DNA of 64,000 nt from Methylorubrum rhodinum (GTDB lineage Bacteria > Pseudomonadota > Alphaproteobacteria > Rhizobiales > Beijerinckiaceae): assembly GCF_014199935.1 (NCBI RefSeq), contig NZ_JACHOP010000004.1, positions 186,001 to 250,000 on the forward strand, read 5' to 3'. The stretch's first letter is position 1. Each line of letters begins with the position of its first letter. Shown one piece after another: positions 26,670 to 35,576 of this stretch. A program made the translations under genes and the position numbers. The notes under the pieces were generated by a model, which saw nothing but the letters and a program-made list of their open reading frames with translations, was not told where the DNA came from and did not search any database.

Positions 26670-27122
26670 TCAGCGGTCGAAGGCGGCCGGCGTCTTGGTC
26701 GCGGTCTCGATCCGCTCCAGGCAGGTCTCGCGGCTGGCGTCGGCGCCCTCGCAGGCGAGCACGTCGTTGAGCAGGATGCGGCCGATCTTGGGGCAGGCGA
26801 GGCCCGCGAAGTCGAACAGCCGCACGACGGTCTTCTTCTCCTGCACGGGACCGAGTTCGACGGCGAGGCGCTTCTGCGCGACGCCCTCGGTGTCGAAGGC
26901 GAACAGGTCGACCTTGAGCGACTTCAGCGCCGGCCCGCGGCCGTTGTCGACGAGCATGTAGGTGCGGCAGGCCTCGCCCGCGGGCTCGAGCCGGTTCAGC
27001 TCGATCTTGAGCGGCGCGCCCTTGGTCCCGCTCTCCTGCGCACCCGCACCCGTGGCCGTCAGGGCGAGGGCGACGCCCGCCAAAGCTGCGATTCCGCGTA
27101 CCATTCCGGCTGCCTGCATCAC
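26670..27122 (-). CDS. exported conserved protein upstream of exbB
   Basis: 150 residues with a signal peptide (about 1-29, ending AGAQ). The mature part has an Ig-like beta pattern (PLKIELNRLEPAGEACRTYM, then KVDLFAFDTEGV) and five Cys. Its position at the head of exbB-exbD-tonB is one I recall for a family of alphaproteobacterial 'Tat signal domain' proteins, but I cannot name it. A periplasmic accessory of the Ton system is possible by context only. Start could be either of two nearby ATG codons. Confidence 0.65.
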   Translation of the reverse strand: MMQAAGMVRGIAALAGVALALTATGAGAQESGTKGAPLKIELNRLEPAGEACRTYMLVDNGRGPALKSLKVDLFAFDTEGVAQKRLAVELGPVQEKKTVVRLFDFAGLACPKIGRILLNDVLACEGADASRETCLERIETATKTPAAFDR

Positions 27123-27509
27123 GACGCTCGTCCCTCTCTGCCGCGGTCCGGTCCTTCGCCGCGCCGCGGGCCTCGATTGCGCCCGTCACGGGCGTGAAGA
27201 TCCTGGCGCGCCCGGAACCCATCGTCCGGCCCGTCGCGGACGAGGTCCGCGCGGATGATCCCGCGATGTCCGAGAGACGGCAAAGCCCGAGCACGGCGCT
27301 CCCGTCTCGGGAGCACCGCCCATGTCGGCGGCGTGCGTATCCGAGAAACGGGTGCGGGATCAAGGCGACGACTGAATTTCAGAGCAATTCCAAACTGTTA
27401 CTCGACCTCAGCTTGGCCGGAACATATTGCCTTTTCATCCCGGTTATTCTTGCATCTTGATCCCGAAAGGCCGCGGTTCAACGCTGCTCCCTCGGGCTGC
27501 GGCCAAGAC
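27123..27509. other. intergenic region between the ton operon and hsp20
   Basis: Divergent upstream region. It should contain the ton operon promoter; no Fur or Irr box was recognised. The part 27360-27460 is locally AT-richer. No gene is supported in it. Confidence 0.45.
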
Positions 27510-27538
27510 CTTGATCGCTCCCGATCCGCTTTCCATAT
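27510..27538 (+). promoter_or_regulatory. candidate heat-shock sigma (RpoH) promoter of hsp20
   Basis: CTTGAT at 27510-27515, a 17-base spacer and CCATAT at 27533-27538 resemble the alphaproteobacterial sigma-32 pattern (CTTGAA, then CYTATnT-like). Transcription would start near 27545, leaving an untranslated leader of about 90 bases. Confidence 0.5.
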
Positions 27539-27596
27539 CAACGCTCAAGGGTGCTGCCGCAGGGCGGGCCCGAGACCGAGGGGTGCCGCCGGGACG

Positions 27597-27627
27597 CTTG
27601 TCCTCAGGGCCCCGCCGGAGGTTCGAG
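27597..27627 (+). promoter_or_regulatory. candidate RNA thermometer hairpin covering the hsp20 ribosome-binding site
   Basis: CTTG (27597-27600) can pair with CGAG (27624-27627), and CCTC (27602-27605) with GAGG (27618-27621), leaving a 1x2 internal loop. The [13 protein letters not shown] GGAGG (27617-27621) lies in the stem. This resembles the final hairpin of ROSE-type elements upstream of alphaproteobacterial small heat-shock genes, although the exact ROSE consensus is not matched. Confidence 0.45.
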
Positions 27628-27633
27628 TTCACG

Positions 27634-28065
27634 ATGACGCGGCCATCCCCGTTCGGGCACCCGTTCCTGCTCGGCTTCGACGAGATCGAGCAGGCGCTCG
27701 ACCGCGTGGCGAAGGCCGGCAGCGACGGCTACCCGCCCTACAACATCGAGCGCGTGACCCGCAGCGAGAGCGAGCCGGAGCGCCTCCGCATCACGCTCGC
27801 GGTCGCCGGCTTCACCCAGGACCAGCTCGACATCTCGCTCGAAGAGAATCAGCTCGTCGTGCGCGGCCGCCAGGTCGACGACAAGTCGCGGCAATTCCTG
27901 CATCGCGGGATCGCGGCGCGGCAGTTCCAGCGCGCCTTCCTGCTCGCCGACGGCATGGAGGTGCTCGGCGCCGACCTGTCGAACGGGCTCCTGTCGATCG
28001 ATCTCGTCCGGCCTGAGCCCGAGCGGATCGTGCGCAAGATCACGATCTCCTCGAAGGACGCCTGA
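27634..28065 (+). CDS. small heat-shock protein Hsp20 (IbpA-like)
   Basis: 143 residues, the family's usual size. The opening is characteristic of alphaproteobacterial class A sHsps (PFGHPFLLGFDEIEQALDRV), followed by the alpha-crystallin domain (about 30-125) with LAVAGFTQDQLDISLEENQLVV and the final DLSNGLLSIDLVRPEPE. It binds unfolding proteins in the cytoplasm. Start at ATG 27634 behind GGAGG. Heat control is suggested by the RpoH-like promoter and leader hairpin. The DUF1150 gene follows after 143 bases. Confidence 0.92.
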   Translation: MTRPSPFGHPFLLGFDEIEQALDRVAKAGSDGYPPYNIERVTRSESEPERLRITLAVAGFTQDQLDISLEENQLVVRGRQVDDKSRQFLHRGIAARQFQRAFLLADGMEVLGADLSNGLLSIDLVRPEPERIVRKITISSKDA

Positions 28066-28208
28066 CGAGGACGCGCACCGGGCCCGACGCGGCGACGCAC
28101 CGCAGGCCCCTCGGACGGGAACGCGCAGTTCCCATCACCCATCCGTTTGTGGCCGCCGCCTCGCGGGACCATATCCGGCTCACGCTCTGCCTCGGAAGGA
28201 GGGCAATC

Positions 28209-28478
28209 ATGAACGACCTGACCGTCGACACCACCGCCACCCCCGCCATCGATCCGGCGGAGTTCGCCGCGCTCGGCGAGGGCCACATCGCCTATGTCCG
28301 GCCGATCCGCTCGGACGAGGTGCGCGCCCTGTTCCCGCAGGCGCCCGAAATGAGCCCCGGCCTCGACCTGTTCGCCCTGCTCTCGGCCTCGGGCGCGCCG
28401 ATCATGCTGACCGATTCCCGCGAGGTCGCCGTCGCGAACGCGATGGCCCACTCGCTGTACCCCGTCAGCCTGCATTAG
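28209..28478 (+). CDS. DUF1150 family protein
   Basis: 89 residues from ATG 28209, behind an excellent GGAAGGAGGG site. The conserved core is ALGEGHIAYVRPIRSDEV and ALLSASGAPIMLTDSREVAV. DUF1150 genes regularly follow hsp20 in Rhizobiales, as here, so co-regulation with heat shock is likely; the molecular function is unknown. A T-tailed terminator follows at 28531. Confidence 0.9.
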   Translation: MNDLTVDTTATPAIDPAEFAALGEGHIAYVRPIRSDEVRALFPQAPEMSPGLDLFALLSASGAPIMLTDSREVAVANAMAHSLYPVSLH

Positions 28479-28530
28479 TTCGGGCACCGGCGACCGCGTC
28501 TGCGAGCTTTCCCGCATCCGAAATGCGATA

Positions 28531-28553
28531 CGCCGGCCTCCGGCCGGCGTTTT
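28531..28553 (+). terminator. intrinsic terminator after hsp20-DUF1150
   Basis: CGCCGGCC (28531-28538), three-base loop, GGCCGGCG (28542-28549), then TTTT. It lies between convergent genes. Confidence 0.85.
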
Positions 28554-28557
28554 CGCG

Positions 28558-29352
28558 TCAGGCGCCCCGCGCCATCGCCTCGACCGTCCGCACCAGAAGC
28601 GCGATGTCCTGCGGGCGGGACAATCGGTGGTCGGCGTCCTTGACGAGGGTGAGCCGCGTGCCCTCCGCCGGAAGGCGCTCCAGGATGCGCAGCGCGTGGG
28701 CGTAGGGCACGTCCGGGTCGCGCATCCCCTGGAGGATGTGGACCGGCCCGCCGGGTTCCAGATCCTCGCCCAGCAGGAGATGCCGCCGCCCGTCCTCGAT
28801 CAGCGCCATGCGGATCGGGTCGGGTTCGGGGGCGTAGTCGGTCGGGCGGTACCAGACGCCGTCGCGCGCGAGCCGCTCGCGGATCTCCGGCGGGAAGGAC
28901 GCCCACATCAGCTCTTCCGTGAAGTCGAGGGCGGGGGCGATCAGCACCATGCCGCCGAGCGATCGGCCCTGCCGGGCCCGGTTGCGCGCCACGAGGCAGG
29001 CGATCCATCCGCCCATGGACGAGCCGACGAGGATCGGCCGCTCGCCCGCATGCGTCGCGATCACCGCTTCGGCATCGTCGAGCCAATCGGAGATCGTGCC
29101 GTCCTCGAACCGGCCCTCCGACTCGCCGTGGCCGGAATAGTCGAACCGCACCATGCGCCGGCCCTCGCCCGCGGCCCAGGCATCGAGGGCGGCGGCCTTG
29201 GTGGCGCGCATGTCGGAGCGGAAGCCGCCGAGCCAGACCACGGCCGGACCTTCGCCCTCGCGGATCCGCACCGCGAGCCGCCGGGGCCGCGGGCCCTCGA
29301 CCGTCAGCGCCATCACGGGCAGTTCGTCGGGGGAGGGGGCCGATGAGGTCAC
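28558..29352 (-). CDS. alpha/beta-fold hydrolase
   Basis: 264 residues if started at GTG 29350-29352; ATG 29311-29313 is the alternative. The catalytic triad is readable: nucleophile Ser in LVGSSMGGWIA, Asp in MRDPDVPYA, and His in KDADHRLSRPQ. FDYSGHGES is the typical strand-4 segment. Sequence style resembles the ABHD10-like serine hydrolases of proteobacteria, which remove acyl groups from small molecules or proteins. No signal peptide, so cytoplasmic. It stands alone between convergent and divergent neighbours. Confidence 0.85.
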   Translation of the reverse strand: MTSSAPSPDELPVMALTVEGPRPRRLAVRIREGEGPAVVWLGGFRSDMRATKAAALDAWAAGEGRRMVRFDYSGHGESEGRFEDGTISDWLDDAEAVIATHAGERPILVGSSMGGWIACLVARNRARQGRSLGGMVLIAPALDFTEELMWASFPPEIRERLARDGVWYRPTDYAPEPDPIRMALIEDGRRHLLLGEDLEPGGPVHILQGMRDPDVPYAHALRILERLPAEGTRLTLVKDADHRLSRPQDIALLVRTVEAMARGA

Positions 29353-29480
29353 GTCCGCGTCTGTCCTCGTACGTTGGGATGAATCCGGTGAGGCAGCGTT
29401 TACCGAACCGTAAAGCGCCTGGGCGATTCTTAAGGGATGAGTGCGTATCGAGCGACCCTCCCGCGGCCGCGGGGCCGGCG

Positions 29481-30707
29481 ATGAATGGGGTCGGTTTGTC
29501 CGGGGGGCCGGTGCGCGCCGCCGAGCCGCCGCCGCTCGCCGGCGTCACGATCCTGCAGATCATCCCGGCGCTCGAGGCCGGAGGCGCGGAGCGCACCACC
29601 GTCGACGTCGCCGCGGCGCTCGCCGAAGCCGGCGCCCGGGCTCTGGTCGCCACCGAGGGCGGCCGGCTGGTGGGCGAATTGCAGGCCAAGGGCGGCATCT
29701 GGGTGCCGTTTCCGGCCAATACCAAGAACCCGCTCGCCATGGCGCTCAACGTCGAACGGCTCGCCCGGCTGTGCCGCCGCGAGGGTGTGCAGATCCTCCA
29801 CGCCCGCTCCCGCGCCCCGGCCTGGGTGGCCCTGGGGGCCGCGCGTCGCCAGAAGATACCCCTCGTGACGACCTATCACGGCAGCTATTCCGGCCGCACC
29901 AGCGTCAAGCTGCTCTACAATTCTGTGATGGCGCGGGGCGACGTCGTCATCGCCAACTCGCACTACACCGCCGATCTGATCCGCCGCTCCCATCCCGAGC
30001 AGGCCGGCGACCGGATCGTGGTGATCCACCGCGGCACCGACCTCTCGACCTTCACGCCCTCGGCGGTCGCCCCCGCCCGCGTCGAGGCCCTGCGCCGGGC
30101 CTGGGGGGTCGCCCCGCACGAGCGGGTGGTGCTGCTCGCCGCCCGCCTCACCGCCTGGAAGGGCCAGCGCGTGCTGATCGAGGCCGCCGCCCGCCTGCGC
30201 GACCTCGGGCTCAGCGACCTCGCCGTGGTGCTGGCGGGCGACCCACAGGGGCGCTCGGCCTACGAGCGCGAACTCGACGCGCTGATCGAGGCCCGCGGCC
30301 TCGCGGGCCTCGTGCGCCGGGTCGGGCACTGCACCGACATGCCCGCCGCCTTCCGCGCGGCCTCCGTGGTGGCGGTGCCCTCGGTCGAGCCCGAGGCGTT
30401 CGGGCGCTCGGCGGTGGAGGCACAGGCGCTCGGCATCCCGGTGGTGGTTTCCGATCTCGGCGCGGTGCCCGAGACGGTGCTGGCGCCGCCCGACGCCGAC
30501 CCGGCCCAGCGCACCGGCTGGCGCGTGCCCGCGGGCGACGCCTACGCTCTGGCGGACGCCCTCGCCGAGGCGCTGTCTCTCGGCGCCAGCGCCCGCGACG
30601 CGCTCGCCCGCCGGGCGCAGGGTCATGTCGAGGCGCATTTCTCGCTCGACCGGATGATCGCCGGCACGCTCGACGTCTATGCCGGCCTTCTCGCGCGAGG
30701 TCGGTGA
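29481..30707 (+). CDS. glycosyltransferase family 4 (GT-B fold)
   Basis: 408 residues from ATG 29481; the frame is open to 29343 but that part overlaps the start of the divergent hydrolase gene. The N-terminal Rossmann half begins ILQIIPALEAGGAERTTVDV; the C-terminal donor-binding half includes RLTAWKGQRVLIEAAA and the EX7E-like SVEPEAFGRSAVEAQALGIPVV motif of retaining GT4 enzymes. It probably transfers a sugar to a surface polysaccharide or lipid. No polysaccharide cluster is adjacent, so the acceptor is unknown. Confidence 0.9.
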   Translation: MNGVGLSGGPVRAAEPPPLAGVTILQIIPALEAGGAERTTVDVAAALAEAGARALVATEGGRLVGELQAKGGIWVPFPANTKNPLAMALNVERLARLCRREGVQILHARSRAPAWVALGAARRQKIPLVTTYHGSYSGRTSVKLLYNSVMARGDVVIANSHYTADLIRRSHPEQAGDRIVVIHRGTDLSTFTPSAVAPARVEALRRAWGVAPHERVVLLAARLTAWKGQRVLIEAAARLRDLGLSDLAVVLAGDPQGRSAYERELDALIEARGLAGLVRRVGHCTDMPAAFRAASVVAVPSVEPEAFGRSAVEAQALGIPVVVSDLGAVPETVLAPPDADPAQRTGWRVPAGDAYALADALAEALSLGASARDALARRAQGHVEAHFSLDRMIAGTLDVYAGLLARGR

Positions 30708-30862
30708 CGGGCGTGAACCGAACGCGGCTCCGCGAGTTGACTTGCCAAGAAGATTTGCCAAGTTAGTGCCGTCCGGCCGAGCCGGATCGATCGGTGGCCG
30801 GGGCTCGCTCGATGCGGGGTCTTCAGGCTGCCGTTTCGTCGTTGATACAGGAGAACCAAGCC

Positions 30863-31405
30863 ATTCGCAGACCAATGAGAGCCATGCCGGCCCCGCAGAA
30901 GGACGGGCCGCGCGCCAACCGGGACATCCGCGGCGTCCGCGACGTCCAGCTCATCGATCAGGACGGCCAGAACAAGGGCGTCGTGCCCTTCTTCGATGCC
31001 CTGGCGATGGCCGAGGAGATCGGCCTCGATCTCGTTGAGATCGCTCCGAATTCGGTCCCCCCCGTCTGCAAGTTCCTCGATTATGGGCGCTTCCGCTTCA
31101 ACGAGCAGAAGAAGCAGAACGAGGCGCGCAAGCGGCAGAAGACCGTCGAGGTCAAGGAGATCAAGCTCCGCCCCGGCATCGACAAGCACGATTACGACGT
31201 GAAGATGAAGGCGGTGCACCGCTTCTTCGAGGAAGGCGACAAGGTGAAGGTCACCCTGCGCTTCCGCGGTCGCGAGATGGCCCACCAGGACATCGGTCTG
31301 CGTCTGCTCGAGCGGGTCAAGGTCGAGACGGCCGAGATCGCCAAGGTCGAGAGCGAGCCGATGCTCGAAGGCCGCCAGATGATCATGATCCTGGCGCCGC
31401 GCTGA
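30863..31405 (+). CDS. infC: translation initiation factor IF-3, ATT start
   Basis: 180 residues if begun at the ATT codon 30863-30865. That codon lies 8 bases after a consensus AGGAGA and gives the family N-terminus (I/M)[21 protein letters not shown]; the first ATG in frame (30875) has no ribosome site at proper spacing. IF-3 binds the 30S subunit and checks the start codon, and AUU starts are known to mediate autoregulation in infC. The N-domain (about 15-85), Lys-rich linker ([15 protein letters not shown]) and C-domain are complete. A T-tailed terminator follows, so it is cut off from rpmI-rplT 4.6 kb away. Confidence 0.95.
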   Translation: MRRPMRAMPAPQKDGPRANRDIRGVRDVQLIDQDGQNKGVVPFFDALAMAEEIGLDLVEIAPNSVPPVCKFLDYGRFRFNEQKKQNEARKRQKTVEVKEIKLRPGIDKHDYDVKMKAVHRFFEEGDKVKVTLRFRGREMAHQDIGLRLLERVKVETAEIAKVESEPMLEGRQMIMILAPR

Positions 31406-31431
31406 AGAGATTCGTCCGGCCCGACCGGACC

Positions 31432-31467
31432 AATGCGCTGTCCCCGAGAAGGGACGGCGCATTTTTT
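31432..31467 (+). terminator. intrinsic terminator of infC
   Basis: AATGCGCTGTCCC pairs with GGGACGGCGCATT (one mismatch region) and is followed by six T, 27 bases after the infC stop. Confidence 0.88.
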
Positions 31468-31480
31468 ATGTATCGATGCA

Positions 31481-31600
31481 CCGCCGTCATTCCGGGGCGC
31501 GAAGCGAACCCGGAACCCACCCGTGATGCGCGGCCCCACTCGCCGTCGTGGCAAGTCGTGGAATCCGGGTTCCGCTCCGCGGCCCCGGAATGACGGTGTG
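31481..31600. repeat. palindromic intergenic repeat B, copy 1
   Basis: About 120 bases with arms that begin GCCGTCATTCCGGGGC and end CCCCGGAATGACGGT. Inner arms GAACCCGGAA... and ...ATCCGGGTTC also pair. The middle contains ACCCGTGATGCGCGGC, which recurs in copy 2 at 46823-46970. It lies between the infC terminator and the debranching gene end. Confidence 0.85.
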
Positions 31601-31653
31601 GGGGATTTGGGCCGCCCCGCCGGAGAGGCGAGACGGCCAAACATCCCAAAAGC

Positions 31654-33990
31654 CTATTTCAGCAACGAGATCTGCACGTCGCCGACCCTCCGGGTCACCG
31701 CCACCGTCACGTCGTGGCCGTGGCGGTGTAGGCGGATGTCGGCCCGGGACGTGCCGAGCTTGAGGTTGAACAGCTCCACCGCCTCCAGGAACTTCGGCAG
31801 CACCGGGTTGCGGAAGCGGATGCGGTTGCGGGCGTGGTCGAGTTCGAGCCCGAGGCTCGCCGCCAGGAAGGCGAACGGGGCCGCCGCCGCCCATGCCTGC
31901 GGCGAGCAGGCGACCGGGTAACTCACCGGGCCGCGCTGGCGTCGCCGCATGAAGCCGCAGAACAGCTCCGGCAGCCGCTTCTGGTCGTAGTAGAGGCTGG
32001 TGTCGAACATGCCCTCGAACACGCGGGCCGCCTCGTCCTTGAGGCCGTAGCGGGCGAGCCCCATGGCGCAGATCGCGTTGTCGTGCGGCCAGATCGAGCC
32101 GTTGTGGTACGACATCGGGTTGTAGCGCGCCTCGCCCTTGGCGACGGTGCGGATGCCCCAGCCGTTGAAGCCGTCCTTCGACAGCAATTGCTCCGCCACC
32201 CGTGCCGCCCGCTCCGGCAGGGCGATGCCAGTGTACAGGGCGTGGCCGGTGTTGGAGGAGCGGACCGTGCAGGGCCGCTTGGCGCCGTCGAGCGCGAGCG
32301 CGTAGGTGCCGATCTCCTCGCACCAGAACGCTTCGTTGAATTTTGTTCGGAGTGTTTCGGCGTCCGCCGTGAGGCGCGTCGCCAGATCGTCCTCGCCCAG
32401 CAGGCGTGCGAGCTTCGCCGCGCCCTGTTTGGCGGCGTAGACGTAGCCCTGCACCTCGCAGAGCGCGATCGGGCCCTTGGCCATGGCGCCGTCGGCGTGG
32501 AAGATCGAATCGTGGCTGTCCTTCCAGCCCTGGTTCGCCAGCCCCTGCTCGGTCTCGCGGGCGTACTCGACGAAGCCGTCGCCGTCGCGGTCGCCGTATT
32601 GATCGATCCAGTCGAGCGCGAGCTTGAGCTGCGGCCAGATCGAGCGGATCGTGTCGAGGTCGCCCGTCACCTCGTGGTACTGGGCCGCCAGCATCACGAA
32701 GAGCGGCGTGCCGTCGATGGTGCCGTAGTAGTGCCGAAACGGCACCTCGCCGAGCATCGCCATCTCGCCGCGGCGCGTCTCGTGCAGCACCTTGCCGGGC
32801 TGGGCGTCGGCGGCCGGATCGACCGCCTTGGCCTGGGTCGCCGCAAGGAAACGCAGCACGCCCTTGCCGAAGTTCGGGTCGATCCACAGCGCCATCATCG
32901 CCGTGATGATCCCGTCGCGCCCGAACACCGTCGAGTACCAGGGAATGCCGGCGAACGGGTAGAGGCCCTCCTGGGTGCGGGTCGCCAGCATGTAGAGGTC
33001 GGCGGTGGCCCGGCAGAGGCCCTCGTTGAACTGGTCGTTCGAGGAGATGATCGTGGTGATGCCCGCCGTGAGCCCGCGGAGATCCCGGCGGTTGTCCCGG
33101 TAGGCGCGGGCGAAGATGCGGCCCTCGCTCAAGCTGCGCTCCGGCCGGTCGGCGAGACTGCCCGCGGCCCGCGACAGGGCGGCGGCGGCGGCCTCGCCCG
33201 CCTTCTCGGGACCGGGCGCCTTGGTGAAGGCGCGGTGGGATTCGAACGCGACGCGGATGAACAGCGAGGTCTGGGCACCGGGCGCGAGTTCCACCACGAA
33301 CTCGGCCTTGCCGGGCTCCAGCAGGTGGGGCTTGGGCCCCAGATGCACCGAGGTGGTGCGGACGATGTCGTCGAGGCCGGCATAGCGGAACTGGACCTCG
33401 GTGTCCGAGCGCCGCTCCACCGTGCGCTTGCCGCGCTTTAGCCGATCCGAGCCGCGCACCTCGAACAGGTCTCGGAAATCGGCATCAAACGTCACGCCGA
33501 TGCGAAGCTTGCGGCGGCGGGTGTCGTAGTTGCGAAGTCCGATCCGATCGTAGCAGGTGCCCTTGAACAGGAACTTCGTGCGCTCCAGCGCGATCAACTC
33601 GCGCGGGATCGACGTCTCGTCGCCCGCGTCCAACCGGATGTCCGGCGTGGTGAGATCGACCGATAGCGCGCCGTTGTCGTCCTGCATGGCCGAGGACAGC
33701 ATCATCGGCCGCTCGTCCTCGACGGTGAGCGCGAGGCGCGAGAGATAGCGCGTGTCCTGGAAGTAGAGGCCGTCGGCGCCGGGATACCAGCCGATGTCGC
33801 CGTAGCTGTCGAGGACGGCGAAGGCCTCGCCGTATTTCAACGAGCGCAGCGGACGCTCGACCAGCGAGGCCTGGGCCTCGATGTGGTACTGGGGCAGCGC
33901 CTCGTCCGCGTCCTGAAAGCCCGCTTTCGGTGCCTGCTGGGTCTCGTGCTCGGCCTGTCGGGCTCTTGCCGCGTCGTCCTGTGCCGCCAT
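31654..33990 (-). CDS. amylo-alpha-1,6-glucosidase / glycogen debranching family protein
   Basis: 778 residues from ATG 33988-33990, which follows AGGAGG by 8 bases. The N-terminal glycogen-debranching beta domain (about 40-260) includes SYGDIGWYPGADGLYFQDTRYLSRL; the C-terminal (alpha/alpha)6 glucosidase domain (about 310-720) includes GIPWYSTVFGRDGIITAMM and YHNGSIWPHDNAI, with acidic residues positioned for catalysis. It probably hydrolyses alpha-glucosidic bonds in a storage or compatible-solute glucan. It lies next to a GT4 gene on the same strand, and the pair may handle a stress-related glucoside. The true substrate is not shown by the sequence. Confidence 0.88.
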   Translation of the reverse strand: MAAQDDAARARQAEHETQQAPKAGFQDADEALPQYHIEAQASLVERPLRSLKYGEAFAVLDSYGDIGWYPGADGLYFQDTRYLSRLALTVEDERPMMLSSAMQDDNGALSVDLTTPDIRLDAGDETSIPRELIALERTKFLFKGTCYDRIGLRNYDTRRRKLRIGVTFDADFRDLFEVRGSDRLKRGKRTVERRSDTEVQFRYAGLDDIVRTTSVHLGPKPHLLEPGKAEFVVELAPGAQTSLFIRVAFESHRAFTKAPGPEKAGEAAAAALSRAAGSLADRPERSLSEGRIFARAYRDNRRDLRGLTAGITTIISSNDQFNEGLCRATADLYMLATRTQEGLYPFAGIPWYSTVFGRDGIITAMMALWIDPNFGKGVLRFLAATQAKAVDPAADAQPGKVLHETRRGEMAMLGEVPFRHYYGTIDGTPLFVMLAAQYHEVTGDLDTIRSIWPQLKLALDWIDQYGDRDGDGFVEYARETEQGLANQGWKDSHDSIFHADGAMAKGPIALCEVQGYVYAAKQGAAKLARLLGEDDLATRLTADAETLRTKFNEAFWCEEIGTYALALDGAKRPCTVRSSNTGHALYTGIALPERAARVAEQLLSKDGFNGWGIRTVAKGEARYNPMSYHNGSIWPHDNAICAMGLARYGLKDEAARVFEGMFDTSLYYDQKRLPELFCGFMRRRQRGPVSYPVACSPQAWAAAAPFAFLAASLGLELDHARNRIRFRNPVLPKFLEAVELFNLKLGTSRADIRLHRHGHDVTVAVTRRVGDVQISLLK

Positions 33991-34172
33991 GCGAAGCGCC
34001 TCCTGCCGATGATCCGTGCGAGTCTTGGGTCCCGACCCTCGCAAGGTCCGGACCTTCGAATCGAAAGCCGCCGGTCGTGTGGCACGACCGGCGGCGCGGG
34101 TGAGGATCGTTCAGTTAGGCGCCGGACCGGCCCCGGCGAGGGGGCCGGCCATCGCTTTTGGGTGGTCGGCTT

Positions 34173-35306
34173 CTAGGCCGGCATGGCGGCGACGTGGATC
34201 GGCGCGCCGGCCTTGCCGTTCAGTTCGCCGTACTGGGGCGAGAAGGCCCCCGCCGACGGCATCTTGATGACATTGCCCTGGCAGGCGAGCAGCTGCTCGT
34301 AGGCCGAGACGTACTTGCGGACCATCACCTCGGCGGTGAAGCGGCCCTCGAAGTGGCTGCGCACACCGGCGCGGGGAAGATCGCGCACCTTGCGGCAGGC
34401 CTCGACCGCCTCGTCCATCGAGTTGACGATGTAGCCCGACACACCGTCCTTGATGACCTCGGGGACCGAGCCGTTGCCGAAGGCGATCACCGGGGTGCCG
34501 GCCGACATCGCCTCGATCATCACGAGGCCGAAGGGCTCCGGCCAGTCGATCGGGAAGGCGAGCGCCAGAGCGTTGCCGAGGAAGTCCTTCTTCTGCTCCT
34601 CATTGATCTCACCGATGTACTCCACCAGCGGATGATGGATCATCGGCTCGATCTTCTCGTCCCAGTACTCCTGGTCGGCCTTGTCGACCTTGGCGGCGAT
34701 CTTCAGCGGCGTGCCGGAGCGAATCGCCATCTCGATCGCGCGGTCGGGGCGCTTCTCGGGCGAGATGCGGCCGAGGAAGGCGAGGTAGCCGCCCTTGGCT
34801 TCCGGGTAGAACGGGCAGTTCTGCTTCGGCAGGCCATGATGGATCGTGGCCAGCCAGTTGGAGCTCTCCGGCATCGGCTCGCGCTGGTTGTCCGAGATCG
34901 AGACCAGCGGCATGCCGGTGAAGGTGTTGTAGACCGGCATGAAGTCCGGCACGTCGAGGCGACCGTGCATGGTCGTCAGGCACTTGTGGTACAGGTCCTC
35001 GAACATCGGGTACTGCAACAGGTCGATGTGGAAGTGGATCACATCGAACTCGTGCGCCCGGCGATGCACGTGGTGCAGCATCGCGAGGTGACCGGCGGTG
35101 TGGTCGCGGTAGCCGAGAAGGCGCAGGCCTTCCGGATGGCAGGCGGCAAGCTTGGCCGACGTCTGCGAATCACCGCTGGCGAACAGCGTCACGTCGTGAC
35201 CCTGACGAACCAGTTCTTCCGTGATCCACGACACGACGCGCTCGGTGCCGCCGTAGAACTTCGGAGGAACAGCTTCCGCGAGCGGGGCTACCTGGGCAAT
35301 GCGCAC
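34173..35306 (-). CDS. glycosyltransferase family 4, GTG start
   Basis: 377 residues from GTG 35304-35306, placed 7 bases after AGGAGA. The opening (V/M)RIAQVAPLAEAVPPKFYGGTE is typical of GT4 proteins found beside debranching-type glucosidases. Donor-site features: FLGRISPEKRPDRAIEMA and DWPEPFGLVMIEAMSAGTPV (EX7E). The frame is open further upstream to 35825, but that extension is low quality and overlaps higA. It precedes the glucosidase gene on the same strand with 182 bases between, probably one operon. Confidence 0.9.
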   Translation of the reverse strand: MRIAQVAPLAEAVPPKFYGGTERVVSWITEELVRQGHDVTLFASGDSQTSAKLAACHPEGLRLLGYRDHTAGHLAMLHHVHRRAHEFDVIHFHIDLLQYPMFEDLYHKCLTTMHGRLDVPDFMPVYNTFTGMPLVSISDNQREPMPESSNWLATIHHGLPKQNCPFYPEAKGGYLAFLGRISPEKRPDRAIEMAIRSGTPLKIAAKVDKADQEYWDEKIEPMIHHPLVEYIGEINEEQKKDFLGNALALAFPIDWPEPFGLVMIEAMSAGTPVIAFGNGSVPEVIKDGVSGYIVNSMDEAVEACRKVRDLPRAGVRSHFEGRFTAEVMVRKYVSAYEQLLACQGNVIKMPSAGAFSPQYGELNGKAGAPIHVAAMPA

Positions 35307-35576
35307 GAAGACGTCTCCTGTGACCGGGTATGGGATGTTGCAGAGACTAATGGAGGACGCGGCCTGAGCGGGACATGAACGAAACCGACGGCCAAGGTTT
35401 ATGGTTCCGCTCCGTCCCTGGCGCGACGGGGAATCTTTGCAAGCCCACCGAATGCCGGCTTTCCACAGGTAAGGCGCAACACAGACTTGCCGACACTGTC
35501 GCGGTGATGTGCACGCAATGAACGCGCCGATTCGTGCGCAGGTCCCGCGATTGCCGAACATGGAGAGAGCAGGGCT
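35307..35576. other. divergent upstream region of GT4 gene and higA
   Basis: No intact gene. One rightward phase at 35415-35475 reads GESLQAHRMPAFHR followed by a stop, faintly like the middle of a HigB toxin (ERLFxGxRVPAF); it is too short to call. Confidence 0.3.
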
